A stretch of DNA of 64,000 nucleotides from Pseudoalteromonas rubra (GCF_001482385.1 NZ_CP013612.1:1247024-1311023), one strand, 5' to 3'. Shown: positions 35,833 to 45,858, counted from the first letter of the stretch. The notes: generated from the sequence alone by a model not told the origin. A program made the numbers and translations.

Positions 35833-36084
35833 ATGAATCCCATTATTGCCTTACTCAAAGAGCACAACATCAGTGATGAAAAAATCAATGAGGTATTTCA
35901 GGCACTGACCGAAAACCCGTTGATGGCTATGGCGGTTGTTCAGCAGCTCAATATCCCAGCTGAAAAACTACAACAGCTAATGGCCTTAGTGATGCAAAAT
36001 CCGGGGCTGATCAAAGAAGCGGTTCAGGAGCTGGGTCTTGATTACGATAAAGTAGAGCAAGCTAAAGCGCAGCTTAAACAGTAA
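35833..36084 (+). CDS. DUF2999-family small protein
   Basis: The 83-aa protein MNPIIALLKEHNISDEKINE... is alpha-helical and acidic and matches DUF2999, a family confined to Alteromonadales and Vibrionales with no known function. The ATG at 35833 follows AGGACAAAAACAT and lies 16 bp after the methyltransferase stop. The repeated pattern of short amphipathic helices (EVFQALTENPLMAMAVVQQL, KLQQLMALVMQNPGLIKEAV) suggests protein binding. A terminator follows at 36104. Confidence 0.88.
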   Translation: MNPIIALLKEHNISDEKINEVFQALTENPLMAMAVVQQLNIPAEKLQQLMALVMQNPGLIKEAVQELGLDYDKVEQAKAQLKQ

Positions 36085-36103
36085 ATCACTTCACCTGTAC
36101 TCG

Positions 36104-36135
36104 TTGGCCGGATATACAGACCGGCCATTTTGTTT
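36104..36135 (+). terminator. Rho-independent terminator after the DUF2999 gene
   Basis: The stem TTGGCCGG / CCGGCCA with loop ATATACAGA is followed by TTTTGTTTC, 20 bp past the stop. Confidence 0.8.
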
Positions 36136-36233
36136 CTTTTGCTTTTTTAATTCACCTGTCAGACAAACCCATTTCCTTTGACTAAACTAGACGCTAGTCG
36201 CTCGATAGCACATATTTTAGAGAAGGATACTGA

Positions 36234-37031
36234 ATGCTTTCCAGCAAAACGCTCGAACACGATTCCCCTATGGTATTTGTGCTGTTTATGGCCATTGCCT
36301 GTTTGTTTTTTTTCTTTCGACCCGGATTTATGCCGCCTGCTCAGCAAGATGGTGCGTCGAATGATGTTCTTTTTCCGAAAAATCTTCAGCAATATCTCAG
36401 TGATCCTAATGCCAAGGCTGTGCTGGGGATTGATGTGTCACACTATCAGGGGACGATTGATTGGCAGCAAGTTACGCAAGCAGGCGTGCAGTTCGTTTAT
36501 ATCAAAGCCACCGATGGCATAACCTATCGAGATCCACAATTTTATGCTCATTTTAAAGGGGCACAGTCAGCGGGGTTGCAAGTGGGGGCATATCACTACT
36601 TTGAACCGGACGATGACCCCACTAAGCAGGTCGATAACTTTATGACAACCGTACAAGGGCTTGAGCTGTCACTGATACCCATGCTGGATGTAGAGATCAC
36701 CAGCAATCGTACACCGCAGCAGATCAGCAATGGGGTTGCGCAGTTTATAGAAGCCGTGAAGCAGCGAACAGGGTGTAAAACCATTTTGTATAGTTATGGC
36801 GATTTTTGGCAAGAGAACTTATCGGCCCAGTTCGCTAACCAACCTTTTTGGCTGGCTGATTATGCTGACAGCCCCGGTGTCCCTCAGCAGGCACATGCCT
36901 GGTGGTTATGGCAATATTCAGATTCAGCCCAAGTTGCAGGTGTGCGTACTTCGGTTGATATGGATGTGGTGATAGCGGGAGAGTCGGGGCTAAATGCTAT
37001 GAAGTGCACAAGTATGGGAGCAAAATCATGA
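36234..37031 (+). CDS. GH25 muramidase (lysozyme-like), membrane-anchored
   Basis: The 265-aa protein has an N-terminal membrane anchor or uncleaved signal (VFVLFMAIACLFFFF, about 14-28) and a GH25 catalytic domain. The motifs are GIDVSHYQGTIDWQQV, FVYIKATDGITYRDPQF, AGLQVGAYHYFEP, IPMLDVEITS with the catalytic DxE, FWLADYA and WLWQYSDSAQVAGV. It would cleave N-acetylmuramic acid bonds in peptidoglycan, acting in the periplasm or on other cells. The start follows GAGAAGGATACTGA. Its stop overlaps the next gene's ATG (ATGA), so the two are translated together. Confidence 0.9.
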   Translation: MLSSKTLEHDSPMVFVLFMAIACLFFFFRPGFMPPAQQDGASNDVLFPKNLQQYLSDPNAKAVLGIDVSHYQGTIDWQQVTQAGVQFVYIKATDGITYRDPQFYAHFKGAQSAGLQVGAYHYFEPDDDPTKQVDNFMTTVQGLELSLIPMLDVEITSNRTPQQISNGVAQFIEAVKQRTGCKTILYSYGDFWQENLSAQFANQPFWLADYADSPGVPQQAHAWWLWQYSDSAQVAGVRTSVDMDVVIAGESGLNAMKCTSMGAKS

Positions 37032-37942
37032 ACTTTGCGAAACAGCTTTGGCAACACGAGCACACGGTGATGCGGGCTCTGTTACTACTGGTGGTGATTG
37101 GTTTTTTGACCCTCGCGGTGATCCATTATCATGACTGGCAGCATCAACCGGATGCTGTGTATCTGAGTAATCAGGCTTATTTACACCATGTTGAAACTCA
37201 GGCGCTGGATGATTTGTTTTACCTTGCAGAGATCAACGGGCTACTCAAAGTTGTGGAAAGCAGCCAGGTGGGCGTGTCATTTATTGCCGAGTTTAAGGTC
37301 GATGTCGGTAACATGATTGCGACAGTGACACATTACCTGCAGCAAGGCATTAATCTGAATCTTGCCTCATTGGTTGCTGTAGAGATACTGTCTTTGCTCA
37401 GTGAGGCAGCACATGTCATCGCTATGCCGCTGCTGATTGTCACCTTAAGTGGTGCGATGGTTTGGTTATGCGCTGAGTTATTTGCTTTGTCTGTGGTGCT
37501 ATGTGCTGTTTTTAAACGGATATGTGAGGGACTATTGTTGGCTTTTGTACTGTTGCATCTGATGTTGCCCTATGCCATTCATATCAGTGGTGCCATTAGC
37601 CATTCTGTCAGTGCCAGCTATAAAACGACGGGTCGTACAGCGTTGTTGCAATATCATCAGGATGTTACGCATGGACAAAATAAAGCGTCATTAAAAGACA
37701 AAGCCGAGTCGAGTATTCATGAACTGGAAAAAGTATCGCCTAAGCATGTCAGGTATCAGCAGAACGCTTTGTCGCATTATTTAGTGAGTACACTGGCGGT
37801 GAATCTGTTTGATTTGATCTTAATGCCGTTATTACTTGTTTGGGGGTTCTATCGTATAGTGAAAGGGCTTTACCTGCATGCACAGGAAACCTACCGGATA
37901 GCAAAAAGAAGTGATCGTATAGAAACGATAAAAGGGCCATAA
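37028..37942 (+). CDS. Unknown integral membrane protein coupled to the GH25 enzyme
   Basis: The 304-aa protein has a first membrane segment near residues 15-35 (LLLVVIGFLTLAVIHYH) and a periplasmic-looking helical part. A cluster of segments follows at about 115-190 (MPLLIVTLSGAMVWLCAELF, LLLAFVLLHLMLPYAIHI), with a last one near 255-280. I recognise no family. The ATGA overlap with the muramidase suggests a shared role, for example handling a wall-degrading enzyme at the membrane. An upstream in-frame ATG at 37004 lies inside the muramidase gene; ATG 37028 is preferred for the overlap. Confidence 0.78.
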   Translation: MNFAKQLWQHEHTVMRALLLLVVIGFLTLAVIHYHDWQHQPDAVYLSNQAYLHHVETQALDDLFYLAEINGLLKVVESSQVGVSFIAEFKVDVGNMIATVTHYLQQGINLNLASLVAVEILSLLSEAAHVIAMPLLIVTLSGAMVWLCAELFALSVVLCAVFKRICEGLLLAFVLLHLMLPYAIHISGAISHSVSASYKTTGRTALLQYHQDVTHGQNKASLKDKAESSIHELEKVSPKHVRYQQNALSHYLVSTLAVNLFDLILMPLLLVWGFYRIVKGLYLHAQETYRIAKRSDRIETIKGP

Positions 37943-37951
37943 AGGCCCTTT
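37931..37951 (+). terminator. Hairpin spanning the stop codon
   Basis: The stem AAAGGGCC / GGCCCTTT has the TAA stop of the membrane protein gene in its loop. The T run is short, so it is a weak terminator candidate. Confidence 0.5.
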
Positions 37952-38042
37952 GGTGAAGTATCGTTCAAGTTAGTTTGGTTACTCTAACCCCTTAAAGCAA
38001 CCAACCAATTGTTTTGCAACTGAGGCTTATCTCATTAAGTTT

Positions 38043-39266
38043 CTAAGCTAGCGAGAGGAAAAACCCTGCAATTGCTGCGCTCATTAGGTTAGCCATAGAC
38101 CCTGCTAAAACCGCCCTGAGCCCTAAGCGTGCGATATCCTTTCTTCGACTCGGCGCCATACCGCCTAATCCGCCTAGTAAGATGGCTATCGATGACAAGT
38201 TAGCAAATCCACATAACGCGAATGTGACAATCGCTTGTGTGTGTTCACTTAACGTGTCGCGATAATTCATAAAGTCCAGGTAAGCAACAAACTCGTTTAC
38301 AACCAGTTTCTGGCCGATAAAGCTGCCTGCCTGAGTGGCTTCTGCCCAAGGTACGCCTAACATCCAGGCAACCGGAGCGAATACATAGCCTAAAATCTCT
38401 TGTAGTGTCAGTGTTGGATGGTCAAACATCCCACCAATACCACCAAGTAGCCCGTTTAATAGTGCAATCAGTGCTACAAAAGCCAGTAACATTGCACCGA
38501 CATTCAGTGCCAGGTGCATACCGCTTGACGCGCCTGCTGCTGCTGCATCGATCACATTAACCGGTTTGTCTTCGCCGCTATCAACCTCTGCGAGATTTTC
38601 TTTTGGCTTTTCGGTTTCCGGCACAATCATTTTGGCCATCAGGAAACCGCCTGGCGCCGCCATAAAGCTGGCTGCAATCAGGTACTTTAATTCAACCCCA
38701 ATAGCAACATAGCCTGCCATGACAGAGCCAGCTACCGTCGCCAAACCACCTACCATTACGGCAAACAGTTCTGACTGGGTCATCTTAGGGATAAAAGGCT
38801 TTACGATTAAAGGTGCCTCAGTTTGTCCTACGAAGATATTTGCCGTTGCTGACAAAGACTCTGGTCTGGACGTTTTGAGTAGCTTCTGTAGACCACCCCC
38901 TAAGATTTTGATGATCCATTCCATAATACCAATGTGATATAACACACCGACCAGGGCTGAAAAGAATACGATCACAGGAAGTACCTGGATCGCAAAAATA
39001 AACCCTATGTTGTCCGCACCGGCCAAAGGGCCAAACAGGAAGCTGATCCCGTCATTGGCATAGCCGATCACAGATGAAACCGCTTTCGACATAGCCGCCA
39101 GCGCGTTTTTACCGGCTTCTACGAAAAGTACGAAGCCACCAATGAGTATTTGCATGATAAATGCGATACCCACGGTTCTATAATTAATGGCACTACGCTT
39201 AGTGGAAGCTGCGTAGGCGATGGCTAGTAGCATTAACATGCCGACTAAGCTCATTATTGTTGTCAT
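38043..39266 (-). CDS. NupC-family concentrative nucleoside transporter
   Basis: The 407-aa inner-membrane protein belongs to the CNT family, importing nucleosides with protons or sodium. The sequence has the N-terminal Nuc_trans segments, the gate domain [20 protein letters not shown], the substrate-site motif [20 protein letters not shown] and the C-terminal [19 protein letters not shown] with [20 protein letters not shown]. It shares a direction with udk (17-bp gap upstream) and is divergent from deoB-deoD, which fits uptake and salvage under common control. Confidence 0.94.
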   Translation of the reverse strand: MTTIMSLVGMLMLLAIAYAASTKRSAINYRTVGIAFIMQILIGGFVLFVEAGKNALAAMSKAVSSVIGYANDGISFLFGPLAGADNIGFIFAIQVLPVIVFFSALVGVLYHIGIMEWIIKILGGGLQKLLKTSRPESLSATANIFVGQTEAPLIVKPFIPKMTQSELFAVMVGGLATVAGSVMAGYVAIGVELKYLIAASFMAAPGGFLMAKMIVPETEKPKENLAEVDSGEDKPVNVIDAAAAGASSGMHLALNVGAMLLAFVALIALLNGLLGGIGGMFDHPTLTLQEILGYVFAPVAWMLGVPWAEATQAGSFIGQKLVVNEFVAYLDFMNYRDTLSEHTQAIVTFALCGFANLSSIAILLGGLGGMAPSRRKDIARLGLRAVLAGSMANLMSAAIAGFFLSLA

Positions 39267-39283
39267 GCCAGATTGTTCCCGTA

Positions 39284-39913
39284 TTATTCTTGCAGTAAAT
39301 ATTTTATTTTACTTTTAATAATATCAATCGCAACGCGATTCATACCGCCACGGGTAACGACCAAGTCGGCATTGTGCTTTGAAGGCTCAATAAATTGGTA
39401 AAACATAGGTCTTACCGTTGCCTGATATTGCTCAACCACCGAAGAGATACTTCTACCGCGAGTTTCTATGTCTCGTTGCATTCTTCGCAGCAGACAGATA
39501 TCAAGTGGCGTATCAATAAACACCTTGATATCAAATTCTTCGATTAATGCTGGATCGCTTAACAGTAAGATCCCTTCAACGACTAAAATCTTTGCCGGGT
39601 TTACCGTGCGTGTCTCACTACTGCGTGTATGTTGAGCATAGTCGTAAGTCGGTACTTGTACAGACTTACCTTGACGCAGTTGCGTCAGGTGCTCTTTCAT
39701 TAACGCATGTTCAAACGCATCCGGATGGTCATAGTTCGTTTGAGTTCTGTGTTCAAACGGCAAATGCGATTGATCTTTATAATAGGCGTCTTCTTCTATA
39801 ACGGCGATGGCACCCGACTCAAGTTCGTTTACTAGTTCGTTATAAATAGTTTGACTAAAAAGAGACTTACCGGACGCAGATGCGCCGGCGATGGCTATAA
39901 TTGTTCGTGTCAC
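39284..39913 (-). CDS. udk: Uridine kinase
   Basis: The 209-aa P-loop kinase phosphorylates uridine and cytidine to the monophosphates. Motifs are the Walker [25 protein letters not shown], the nucleoside-binding [33 protein letters not shown] and the lid region [13 protein letters not shown]. Length is standard. It is the first gene of the minus-strand unit udk-nupC, facing the deoB operator region, so the salvage kinase and the transporter are probably co-transcribed. Confidence 0.95.
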   Translation of the reverse strand: MTRTIIAIAGASASGKSLFSQTIYNELVNELESGAIAVIEEDAYYKDQSHLPFEHRTQTNYDHPDAFEHALMKEHLTQLRQGKSVQVPTYDYAQHTRSSETRTVNPAKILVVEGILLLSDPALIEEFDIKVFIDTPLDICLLRRMQRDIETRGRSISSVVEQYQATVRPMFYQFIEPSKHNADLVVTRGGMNRVAIDIIKSKIKYLLQE

Positions 39914-40030
39914 TAAAGTTCACACCCAGCAGTTGCTAATGTTGGAAGATCACAATAGCAAAAAAGACACGATTAATCTCTTTTGCCTCGCTTAAGGAGC
40001 AAATTTAATTGTTTTGGTTATAACAAAACA

Positions 40031-40042
40031 GGACTTATGTCC
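40031..40042. promoter_or_regulatory. Palindrome GGACTTATGTCC, site 1
   Basis: GGAC-TTAT-GTCC lies 118 bp before the udk start in the space between divergent operons. The identical 12-mer occurs at 40114-40125. The flanks are also inverted (ACAGGAC...GTCCGCT here, AGCGGAC...GTCCTGT there). Probable operator for a nucleoside-responsive regulator of both operons; the protein is not encoded in this window. Confidence 0.7.
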
Positions 40043-40113
40043 GCTGGTCCAATTAGTGTTGAAATTTAATTAATATGGGGACAAATGGATTTTTGTTATG
40101 CTTTTATGACAGC

Positions 40114-40125
40114 GGACTTATGTCC
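40114..40125. promoter_or_regulatory. Palindrome GGACTTATGTCC, site 2
   Basis: Second copy of the 12-bp palindrome, 83 bp centre to centre from the first (about eight helical turns) and 105 bp before the deoB ATG. A half-site-like GGGGACAAATGG lies between them near 40077. The spacing suits DNA looping between two bound dimers. Confidence 0.7.
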
Positions 40126-40229
40126 TGTACGTTAATTTGGGCTACAAATAAAGTAACACCCTCTGACGAGTAATCACGACCTAAAAACAAAATCGTTGTG
40201 CGTCAGAATAAATAGATGAGAGGTAAATT

Positions 40230-41444
40230 ATGGCAAGAGCAATCATATTAATGGCAGACAGCTTAGGGATTGGGGCAGCACCCGATGCCGAGAAGTTTGG
40301 AGATGCTGGTGCCAATACCCTGGCTCATCTATTAGCAGCATATAAGCAAGAAAAAGGTGAAGCTTTATCTTTACCTAATTTAAGTAAGCTTGGACTTATT
40401 GCAGCATGTGAAGCCGCAGGTAAAGAAACCTGTGAAGTTGCACAGCGTATTGAACCGCAAGCTGCATGGGGTTATGCAAAAGAATTATCCAGCGGTAAAG
40501 ATACGCCGTCTGGGCACTGGGAAATGGCAGGCGTACCTGTGTTGTTTGAATGGGGTTACTTCCCTAATTCACAGCCTTGTTTCCCACAAGAATTTATCGA
40601 TGAGTTGTGTAAGCGTGCGGACATTCCCGGTATTTTGGGTAACTGCTATGCCTCAGGCACAACCATTTTAGAGCAACTGGGTGAAGAGCACGTCAAAACT
40701 GGCATGCCAATCTGCTACACCTCAGTTGACAGTGTGTTTCAAATAGCCGCACATGAGCAATCATTTGGCCTTGACAAGCTTTATCAAGTATGTGAAATCG
40801 CACGGGCACTGCTTGATGAAATGAATATAGGACGAGTGATTGCGCGGCCATTTATAGGCACTTCGAGTGCCGACTTTATTCGTACTGGTAATCGCCGTGA
40901 TTATTCAGTGTTACCACCCTCGCCGACAGTATTAGACAAGCTGGCGAACGACGGTGGAGAAGTGATCAGTATCGGTAAAATCGCTGATATCTATGCGCAT
41001 CAAGGTATTACGCAAAAGCATAAAGCGCCTGGCCTGATGAATTTGCTGGAAAAAACCAGTGAAGTCATGCAAAGCGCACCCGAGCATAGTTTGATTTTCA
41101 CTAACCTAGTGGATTTCGATGAAAAATTTGGTCATCGCCGCAATGCGGTGGGCTATGCTGAGGCGCTGGCGCAGTTTGATGCTTATTTACCGAACATCAT
41201 TAACCAATTAAAAGACGATGATCTGCTGTTAATTACAGCGGACCACGGCTGTGATCCGACCGCTCCGGGCACAGACCACACCCGCGAATACGTGCCAGTA
41301 TTGGCGTATCGCAATGGAATGAACAATACTCCGTTAGGTGAAAGAAACAGCTTCGCAGATATGGGTCAGACGCTGGCTCAGTGGTTTAACTTATCTGCTT
41401 GTGATTATGGTGACGGCTTTGCAGCCCAACTCGCTAAGGCTTGA
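40230..41444 (+). CDS. deoB: Phosphopentomutase
   Basis: The 404-aa alkaline-phosphatase-superfamily enzyme interconverts (deoxy)ribose-1-phosphate and 5-phosphate. It shows the metal and nucleophile region [57 protein letters not shown], the [19 protein letters not shown] block and [20 protein letters not shown]. The start follows GATGAGAGGTAAATT. It is the first gene of a deoB-deoD unit and feeds sugar phosphates released by DeoD into central metabolism. Confidence 0.96.
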   Translation: MARAIILMADSLGIGAAPDAEKFGDAGANTLAHLLAAYKQEKGEALSLPNLSKLGLIAACEAAGKETCEVAQRIEPQAAWGYAKELSSGKDTPSGHWEMAGVPVLFEWGYFPNSQPCFPQEFIDELCKRADIPGILGNCYASGTTILEQLGEEHVKTGMPICYTSVDSVFQIAAHEQSFGLDKLYQVCEIARALLDEMNIGRVIARPFIGTSSADFIRTGNRRDYSVLPPSPTVLDKLANDGGEVISIGKIADIYAHQGITQKHKAPGLMNLLEKTSEVMQSAPEHSLIFTNLVDFDEKFGHRRNAVGYAEALAQFDAYLPNIINQLKDDDLLLITADHGCDPTAPGTDHTREYVPVLAYRNGMNNTPLGERNSFADMGQTLAQWFNLSACDYGDGFAAQLAKA

Positions 41445-41461
41445 ATTAAAGGAAACATGTT

Positions 41462-42163
41462 ATGAGTACTCCGCATATTAATGCTAACCCAGGTGATTTT
41501 GCAGAAACGGTGCTAATGCCAGGGGACCCACTGCGTGCCAAGTACATTGCTGAAAACTTTTTGCAAGACGCACGTCAGGTAACGGACGTACGCAACATGT
41601 TCGGTTTTACCGGTACTTACAACGGTAAACCTGTCAGTATTATGGGTTCAGGTATGGGTATTCCATCCATGTCTATTTATGCTCGTGAGCTTATCGTCAG
41701 CTTTGGTGTTAAGAACTTAATTCGCATTGGTACCTGTGGTGGTATCAACCAAGATACTAAAATCCGCGACGTGATTTTTGCACAAGGCGCAAGCACAGAC
41801 TCAAATGTCAACCGTGCTCGCGTACGTGGTTTTGATTTTGCAGCCATTGCTGACTTCGGTCTGCTTGAGAATGGTGTGAACGCTGCACGCCGCCTTGGTA
41901 TTGAAGCGAAAGTTGGCAACGTATACACCACAGACACTTTCTATCAGGCTGACAGCAGCTTTTACCCTGAGCTAGATAAGCTGGGTGTACTGGCTGTTGA
42001 TATGGAAACAGCTGGCCTGTACGGTGTTGCTGCCGAGTATGGTGCCAAAGCAATGGCGCTATTTACTGTGAGCGATCACGTAATTACTGGCGAAGCAACG
42101 CCACCAGAAGAACGTCAAAGCACGTTCAATGAAATGGTTAAAATTGCCCTTGAGTCAATTTAA
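41462..42163 (+). CDS. deoD: Purine-nucleoside phosphorylase (DeoD type)
   Basis: The 233-aa hexameric-type phosphorylase cleaves purine (deoxy)nucleosides to base and sugar-1-phosphate. Motifs are [51 protein letters not shown], the nucleoside-binding [20 protein letters not shown] and [10 protein letters not shown] with the catalytic aspartate. It starts 17 bp after deoB with AAAGGAAACATGTT upstream. A strong terminator follows about 90 bp later. Confidence 0.96.
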   Translation: MSTPHINANPGDFAETVLMPGDPLRAKYIAENFLQDARQVTDVRNMFGFTGTYNGKPVSIMGSGMGIPSMSIYARELIVSFGVKNLIRIGTCGGINQDTKIRDVIFAQGASTDSNVNRARVRGFDFAAIADFGLLENGVNAARRLGIEAKVGNVYTTDTFYQADSSFYPELDKLGVLAVDMETAGLYGVAAEYGAKAMALFTVSDHVITGEATPPEERQSTFNEMVKIALESI

Positions 42164-42253
42164 AGAATTTGGTCCTGCCCAGGATCTCCCTGTTCCTTGG
42201 TAACGTAATCGCAGAGTTTTGGAGACACGCCTAAAACAACGCGAATCACACCC

Positions 42254-42283
42254 AAAAAGCCGCACTCAGTGCGGCTTTTTTTT
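42254..42283 (+). terminator. Rho-independent terminator of deoB-deoD
   Basis: The stem AAAAAGCCGCAC / GTGCGGCTTTTT with a TCA loop is followed by further T. It is the strongest terminator in the window. The stretch from 42284 to 42542 that follows shows no gene I trust. Confidence 0.92.
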
Positions 42284-42542
42284 ACCTGAAATTTATTGCT
42301 CACTATCTTGCTGTTATTCACTTTTCTTATACGCACGGGACGCCGCTGGTGATATATGCCTTTACCTAATTAAAAAGCCAGTTTCGATAATAGTTTGTTC
42401 CAGCGCATTCCTTGCAGACAGTTTGCTATTTTATTTCTTCTCAGTATTCGCTGAACTGAAATAAATGTATGCAGGTTGGCGTTTAATCTTTGCAGTTAGC
42501 TATATACTCTTGTTATGCAGTTTTATATTAAGGTCAGAGGTG

Positions 42543-43529
42543 ATGAGTTTTCCGAGCATGTTGCTGTCCTGGGGAATGGCTCTGTCGACTACAGCATCCT
42601 GTAATGTGCCGATAGAGTTACTGAAATCACAGGCATTTAACCAGCCACAACAAGCTGTACAAACGTATTTAAGCAATCAGGCTAGTTTTCAGCGCGCAAC
42701 CTGCGCCGATGCGGCACTGGCATATCGCTACTTATTGATGGCTGCAACCAGGGTACAGGACTGGAAACTCGTTGCAGAGGTCGCTCAAATACTTCAGTCG
42801 GGACGATTATCTCATCACGTTGCGGGCAAAGAGCTTAATGTTATAAATAACATAGGCGTTGCTTATCGCAAGGTCGGGCAACCTGAAGACGCGCTGACGC
42901 ACTATCGTTGCGCGTTAACATACGCCAACAGCCACGATGAAAGAGCGCTTATTAAAATCAATATTGCGATAGTACATCGCAATGCCGACCAGCCAGCGAT
43001 TGGGTTCCGTCTACTTCAAGGGATTGAGGAAAAGTACTTACCGAGCATTATCCTGGCCGGATTGCATGTCGCTAAAGGCAATACGGCTTTGCAGCTCAAA
43101 CGTTATGATGAAGCACTGCGCTCGTATCAGCAAGCGCGTGAACATTATCTGGCTGTGGGAGATAAGCGCAATGCACAGGCTGTGGTGGCAAATATGTTGG
43201 TCGTTGCGCTGGCTAGAAATGATACGCAAGCATATGATCAGCTGCGCGCTTTGAGCACTCTGGACGTTGACATGCTGACTGAGCATGTGGGGAGATTCAT
43301 TCAATGGCTCGACACCTTCCGGTCATATAGTTCTGCTAATAATCTGAATCAGTCACAACGACTGCAACTGCAGGATATAGAGGCAATTGCGGCGGACTAT
43401 ATCGAGTTTGTTATGCTGTTGTCGGCGCGTTTTAGTCTAAATCAGGCTGTGGCAAGGCCTGCTCGGATTAACACTAAGCAACCTGTGCTTTCGAGTGCAC
43501 TGGCCAAACGCTGGTGTAAAGGAATGTAG
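42543..43529 (+). CDS. Tetratricopeptide-repeat protein
   Basis: The 328-aa protein begins with a signal-like segment (MSFPSMLLSWGMALSTTASC), whose cysteine could be lipidated. It contains TPR-like helical pairs, for example NNIGVAYRKVGQPEDALTHY, KGNTALQLKRYDEALRSYQQ and ARNDTQAYDQLRAL. TPRs mediate protein contacts; the partner is unknown. The frame is open from 42465, giving a second hydrophobic start (MYAGWRLIFAVSYILLLCSF); ATG 42543 was chosen because of GGTCAGAGGTG upstream, but the longer form is possible. It is a single gene upstream of fpr. Confidence 0.75.
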   Translation: MSFPSMLLSWGMALSTTASCNVPIELLKSQAFNQPQQAVQTYLSNQASFQRATCADAALAYRYLLMAATRVQDWKLVAEVAQILQSGRLSHHVAGKELNVINNIGVAYRKVGQPEDALTHYRCALTYANSHDERALIKINIAIVHRNADQPAIGFRLLQGIEEKYLPSIILAGLHVAKGNTALQLKRYDEALRSYQQAREHYLAVGDKRNAQAVVANMLVVALARNDTQAYDQLRALSTLDVDMLTEHVGRFIQWLDTFRSYSSANNLNQSQRLQLQDIEAIAADYIEFVMLLSARFSLNQAVARPARINTKQPVLSSALAKRWCKGM

Positions 43530-43620
43530 TGTTGCGAGCTTGATTCATATAAAAATTTGTTTTTACCTCACTTTATGCCAGATTTAAGGTGCGGGTATAA
43601 GAAAACTATCGGGAGCAAGT

Positions 43621-44361
43621 ATGGCGAACTGGGTGAATGGCAAAGTGGTTGAAAAGCTGTGGTGGACACCCAGCTTGTTTAGTATCAAAGTAGTGGCTGA
43701 TATTGACCCTTTCACTGCTGGTCAGTTTACTAAACTGGCATTACCCGTAGAAGACAAAAAAGTTTCGCGTGCATACTCTTTTGTAAACGCGCCTCAGGAC
43801 CCTTTACTTGAGTTCTTTTTAATTGAAGTACCGGATGGACAATTATCTGCGCCGTTGGCGGCCCTGGACATAGGCGATGATATTCTAGTGGCAGGTAAGC
43901 CAAGTGGGTTTTTCACATTGGATGAAGTGCCGGATGCGAGTGTACTGTGGATGCTGAGCACAGGCACAGCGATAGGCCCGTTTTTGTCTATGCTGAGTGA
44001 TGGTAAGTTGTGGAAGCGTTTTGATCGGGTTGTGCTGGTTAACGGTGTGCGCCATGCACAGGATTTGTGCTATCAGGACATGCTACTTGATACCGAGAAA
44101 ATATTTAAGCAGTTCAAATATGTGCCCTTAGTTAGTCGGGAGGAGACGGCGCACACTCTTTCTGGAAGAGTAACAAACCTGCTCGAGAGCGAAGAGCTAT
44201 GCCGTCATTGTGGTTTTGAACAGCTGCCTGAAGACAGCCAGTTTATGCTGTGTGGTAACCCCCAAATGGTGAAAGATACGACCGCCTTATTACAGACGAT
44301 GGGGTTTGCTCGTAACCGGAGGGCACAGCCTGGTCATATTACGGTAGAGCAATATTGGTGA
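43621..44361 (+). CDS. fpr: Ferredoxin--NADP reductase
   Basis: The 246-aa flavoprotein transfers electrons between NADPH and ferredoxin or flavodoxin. The FAD motif SRAYSFVNAP (RxYS), the phosphate-binding VAGKPSGFFTLDEV, the NADP site STGTAIGPFLSML, LVNGVRHAQDLCYQD, LCGNPQMVKDT and the C-terminal GHITVEQYW match Fpr of Gammaproteobacteria in length and order. It supplies electrons to iron-sulfur and radical enzymes and to oxidative-stress repair. The promoter should lie in 43530-43620. Confidence 0.94.
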   Translation: MANWVNGKVVEKLWWTPSLFSIKVVADIDPFTAGQFTKLALPVEDKKVSRAYSFVNAPQDPLLEFFLIEVPDGQLSAPLAALDIGDDILVAGKPSGFFTLDEVPDASVLWMLSTGTAIGPFLSMLSDGKLWKRFDRVVLVNGVRHAQDLCYQDMLLDTEKIFKQFKYVPLVSREETAHTLSGRVTNLLESEELCRHCGFEQLPEDSQFMLCGNPQMVKDTTALLQTMGFARNRRAQPGHITVEQYW

Positions 44362-44490
44362 GCGTAAGGCAATGTATTCGAATATTGACACTTAGCATTG
44401 CAAAACTTTCCGATGGTGTGGCCTGATTCTGTATTCTGGTAGCTGAATTTGCTATCGTGCACGCCAATTAGTCCCATGAAAAGGTAATTT

Positions 44491-44949
44491 ATGAAATACC
44501 TATTGATACTGATTGGATTGGTTTATTCGGTAATTGGGTCGGCAAACCCTGCGCTTGATGAACAGGCCAGCGATTATCAGTTAGCAAAGACAGAGCAGGA
44601 ACTGGCGGCAGAAGCCGTAGTCGATAAGCTTATTCTGGCGTATAACGCGCAAAACATACGCAAGTTTATAGAGTTATATGCTGAAGATGTTGAATTTTAT
44701 ATGTATCCGCAAACCTTGATGTTTACGGGAAAAGAAAAACTGATTGAGCGTTATGGGCTGATGTTTAAGAAAATGCACTGCCTTAAAGCCACCTCAATTA
44801 AGCGTATTACGCATGGCTCCATCGTGATTGATCATGAAACTTCGGAGATTTGTAGTAAAGAAGCGGGTGTTGTGGATAAACGCTCGGAATTTGTGACTAG
44901 CTATCAAATTGAAAACGGTAAAATTAAAAAGGTCGTGTTTTTTCGTTAG
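44491..44949 (+). CDS. Secreted NTF2/SnoaL-like protein
   Basis: The 152-aa product has a signal peptide (MKYLLILIGLVYSVIGSANP) and an NTF2-like cone fold: VDKLILAYNAQNIRKFIELY, AEDVEFYMYPQTLMFTGKEK and the strand-rich HGSIVIDHETSEICSKEAGV. Such proteins bind small ligands or act as polyketide-cyclase-like enzymes; no specific role can be given. It is followed by a hairpin (44965-44995) and converges with a broken TPR gene. Confidence 0.78.
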   Translation: MKYLLILIGLVYSVIGSANPALDEQASDYQLAKTEQELAAEAVVDKLILAYNAQNIRKFIELYAEDVEFYMYPQTLMFTGKEKLIERYGLMFKKMHCLKATSIKRITHGSIVIDHETSEICSKEAGVVDKRSEFVTSYQIENGKIKKVVFFR

Positions 44950-45014
44950 TGTGTAAATCGCCAAGGCTATGCACAATGTTTTCAGGAACATAGCCACAGC
45001 ACTGATGAATGTCG

Positions 45015-45858
45015 CTACCAGTTTTCAACCAATTCCTTAAAGCCCTGGTTTGTCTTCAAAACTTGAAATGAGGGCTCGTTATTGAGATCATTCTTGAGGT
45101 TTAGCGAGTAGGCCAGTGCCATTTTAATGTCGGCAATTGCATCAGCATATTGATCCAACAGGGCATAAGCACAGGCGCGCTGCCAATTAGGCATAGCTGT
45201 AGCCATTCAAGCGCCTGATTGAACAGATTAATTGCAGGCCCTGTTTGTTCCAGTTCGAGCAGGGCATCGGCTATTTAAACCAGCGCTTCAACATCATCTG
45301 GGTGACGTCTCAGGATTTCGTTGTACATCTCGATTTTGCCATGCATGTCACTTTCAAGATTTGCTCGTATCCATAACGAGTGAATTTCATTGGTGATCGT
45401 GATTTTTTCGTTGGTTGTTGAGAATTTCTTCTGAGCGCTCTTTGAGTCTTTCTTCCAGTGTTCATATTCTTCAGTGATGTTTCCGACTCTATCACTAACC
45501 GTTCCTTTCACTTTGTTCTTGATATCCCGTAATGAATTCCAGCCAACGAATACGAACAGTGAGGCAGTAGCTGTGATAATGAACAGCACATTGTTGATGG
45601 TATCTGTGGTTTGGAGCAGCGCGCGATTTGCGGCACCAAGCTGTTTGTGGGTGAGCTGTAAAGTGATATCCTCACGCAGCTTTTGTTGGTCCGGCCGTAA
45701 GGGGTTTAGTACGTTTAAAATTGAGTACTCCATCAATGGGCGGGACATTGGTTCTTTCAGCAGTTGCTTGGTTAAGATCGGAGCAGATTGAGCTCGTTAC
45801 TTGATGTGAGAGCGCTGCAATAGAGCAAAGTGACGAAAATAAGGATATTTTCAAGCAT
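45015..45858 (-). pseudogene. Broken membrane-anchored TPR-like protein gene
   Basis: The minus strand encodes three pieces in different frames. The first is a signal or anchor start (MLENILIFVTLLYCSALTSS, from 45858). The second is a main piece (about 45793-45275) with MEYSILNVLNPLRPDQQKLR, a membrane segment near INNVLFIITATASLFVFVGW and a coiled-coil-like EYEHWKKDSKSAQKKF. After a stop at 45275, the third continues ADALLELEQTGPAINLFNQA and then, shifted, RACAYALLDQYADAIADIKM to 45015. At least two frameshifts and one stop are needed. The last part is TPR-like. Confidence 0.7.

Noticed and set aside
36104..36135. Riboswitch between the DUF2999 and muramidase genes
   Set aside because: The structure is a simple terminator stem with T run; no further conserved folds were seen.
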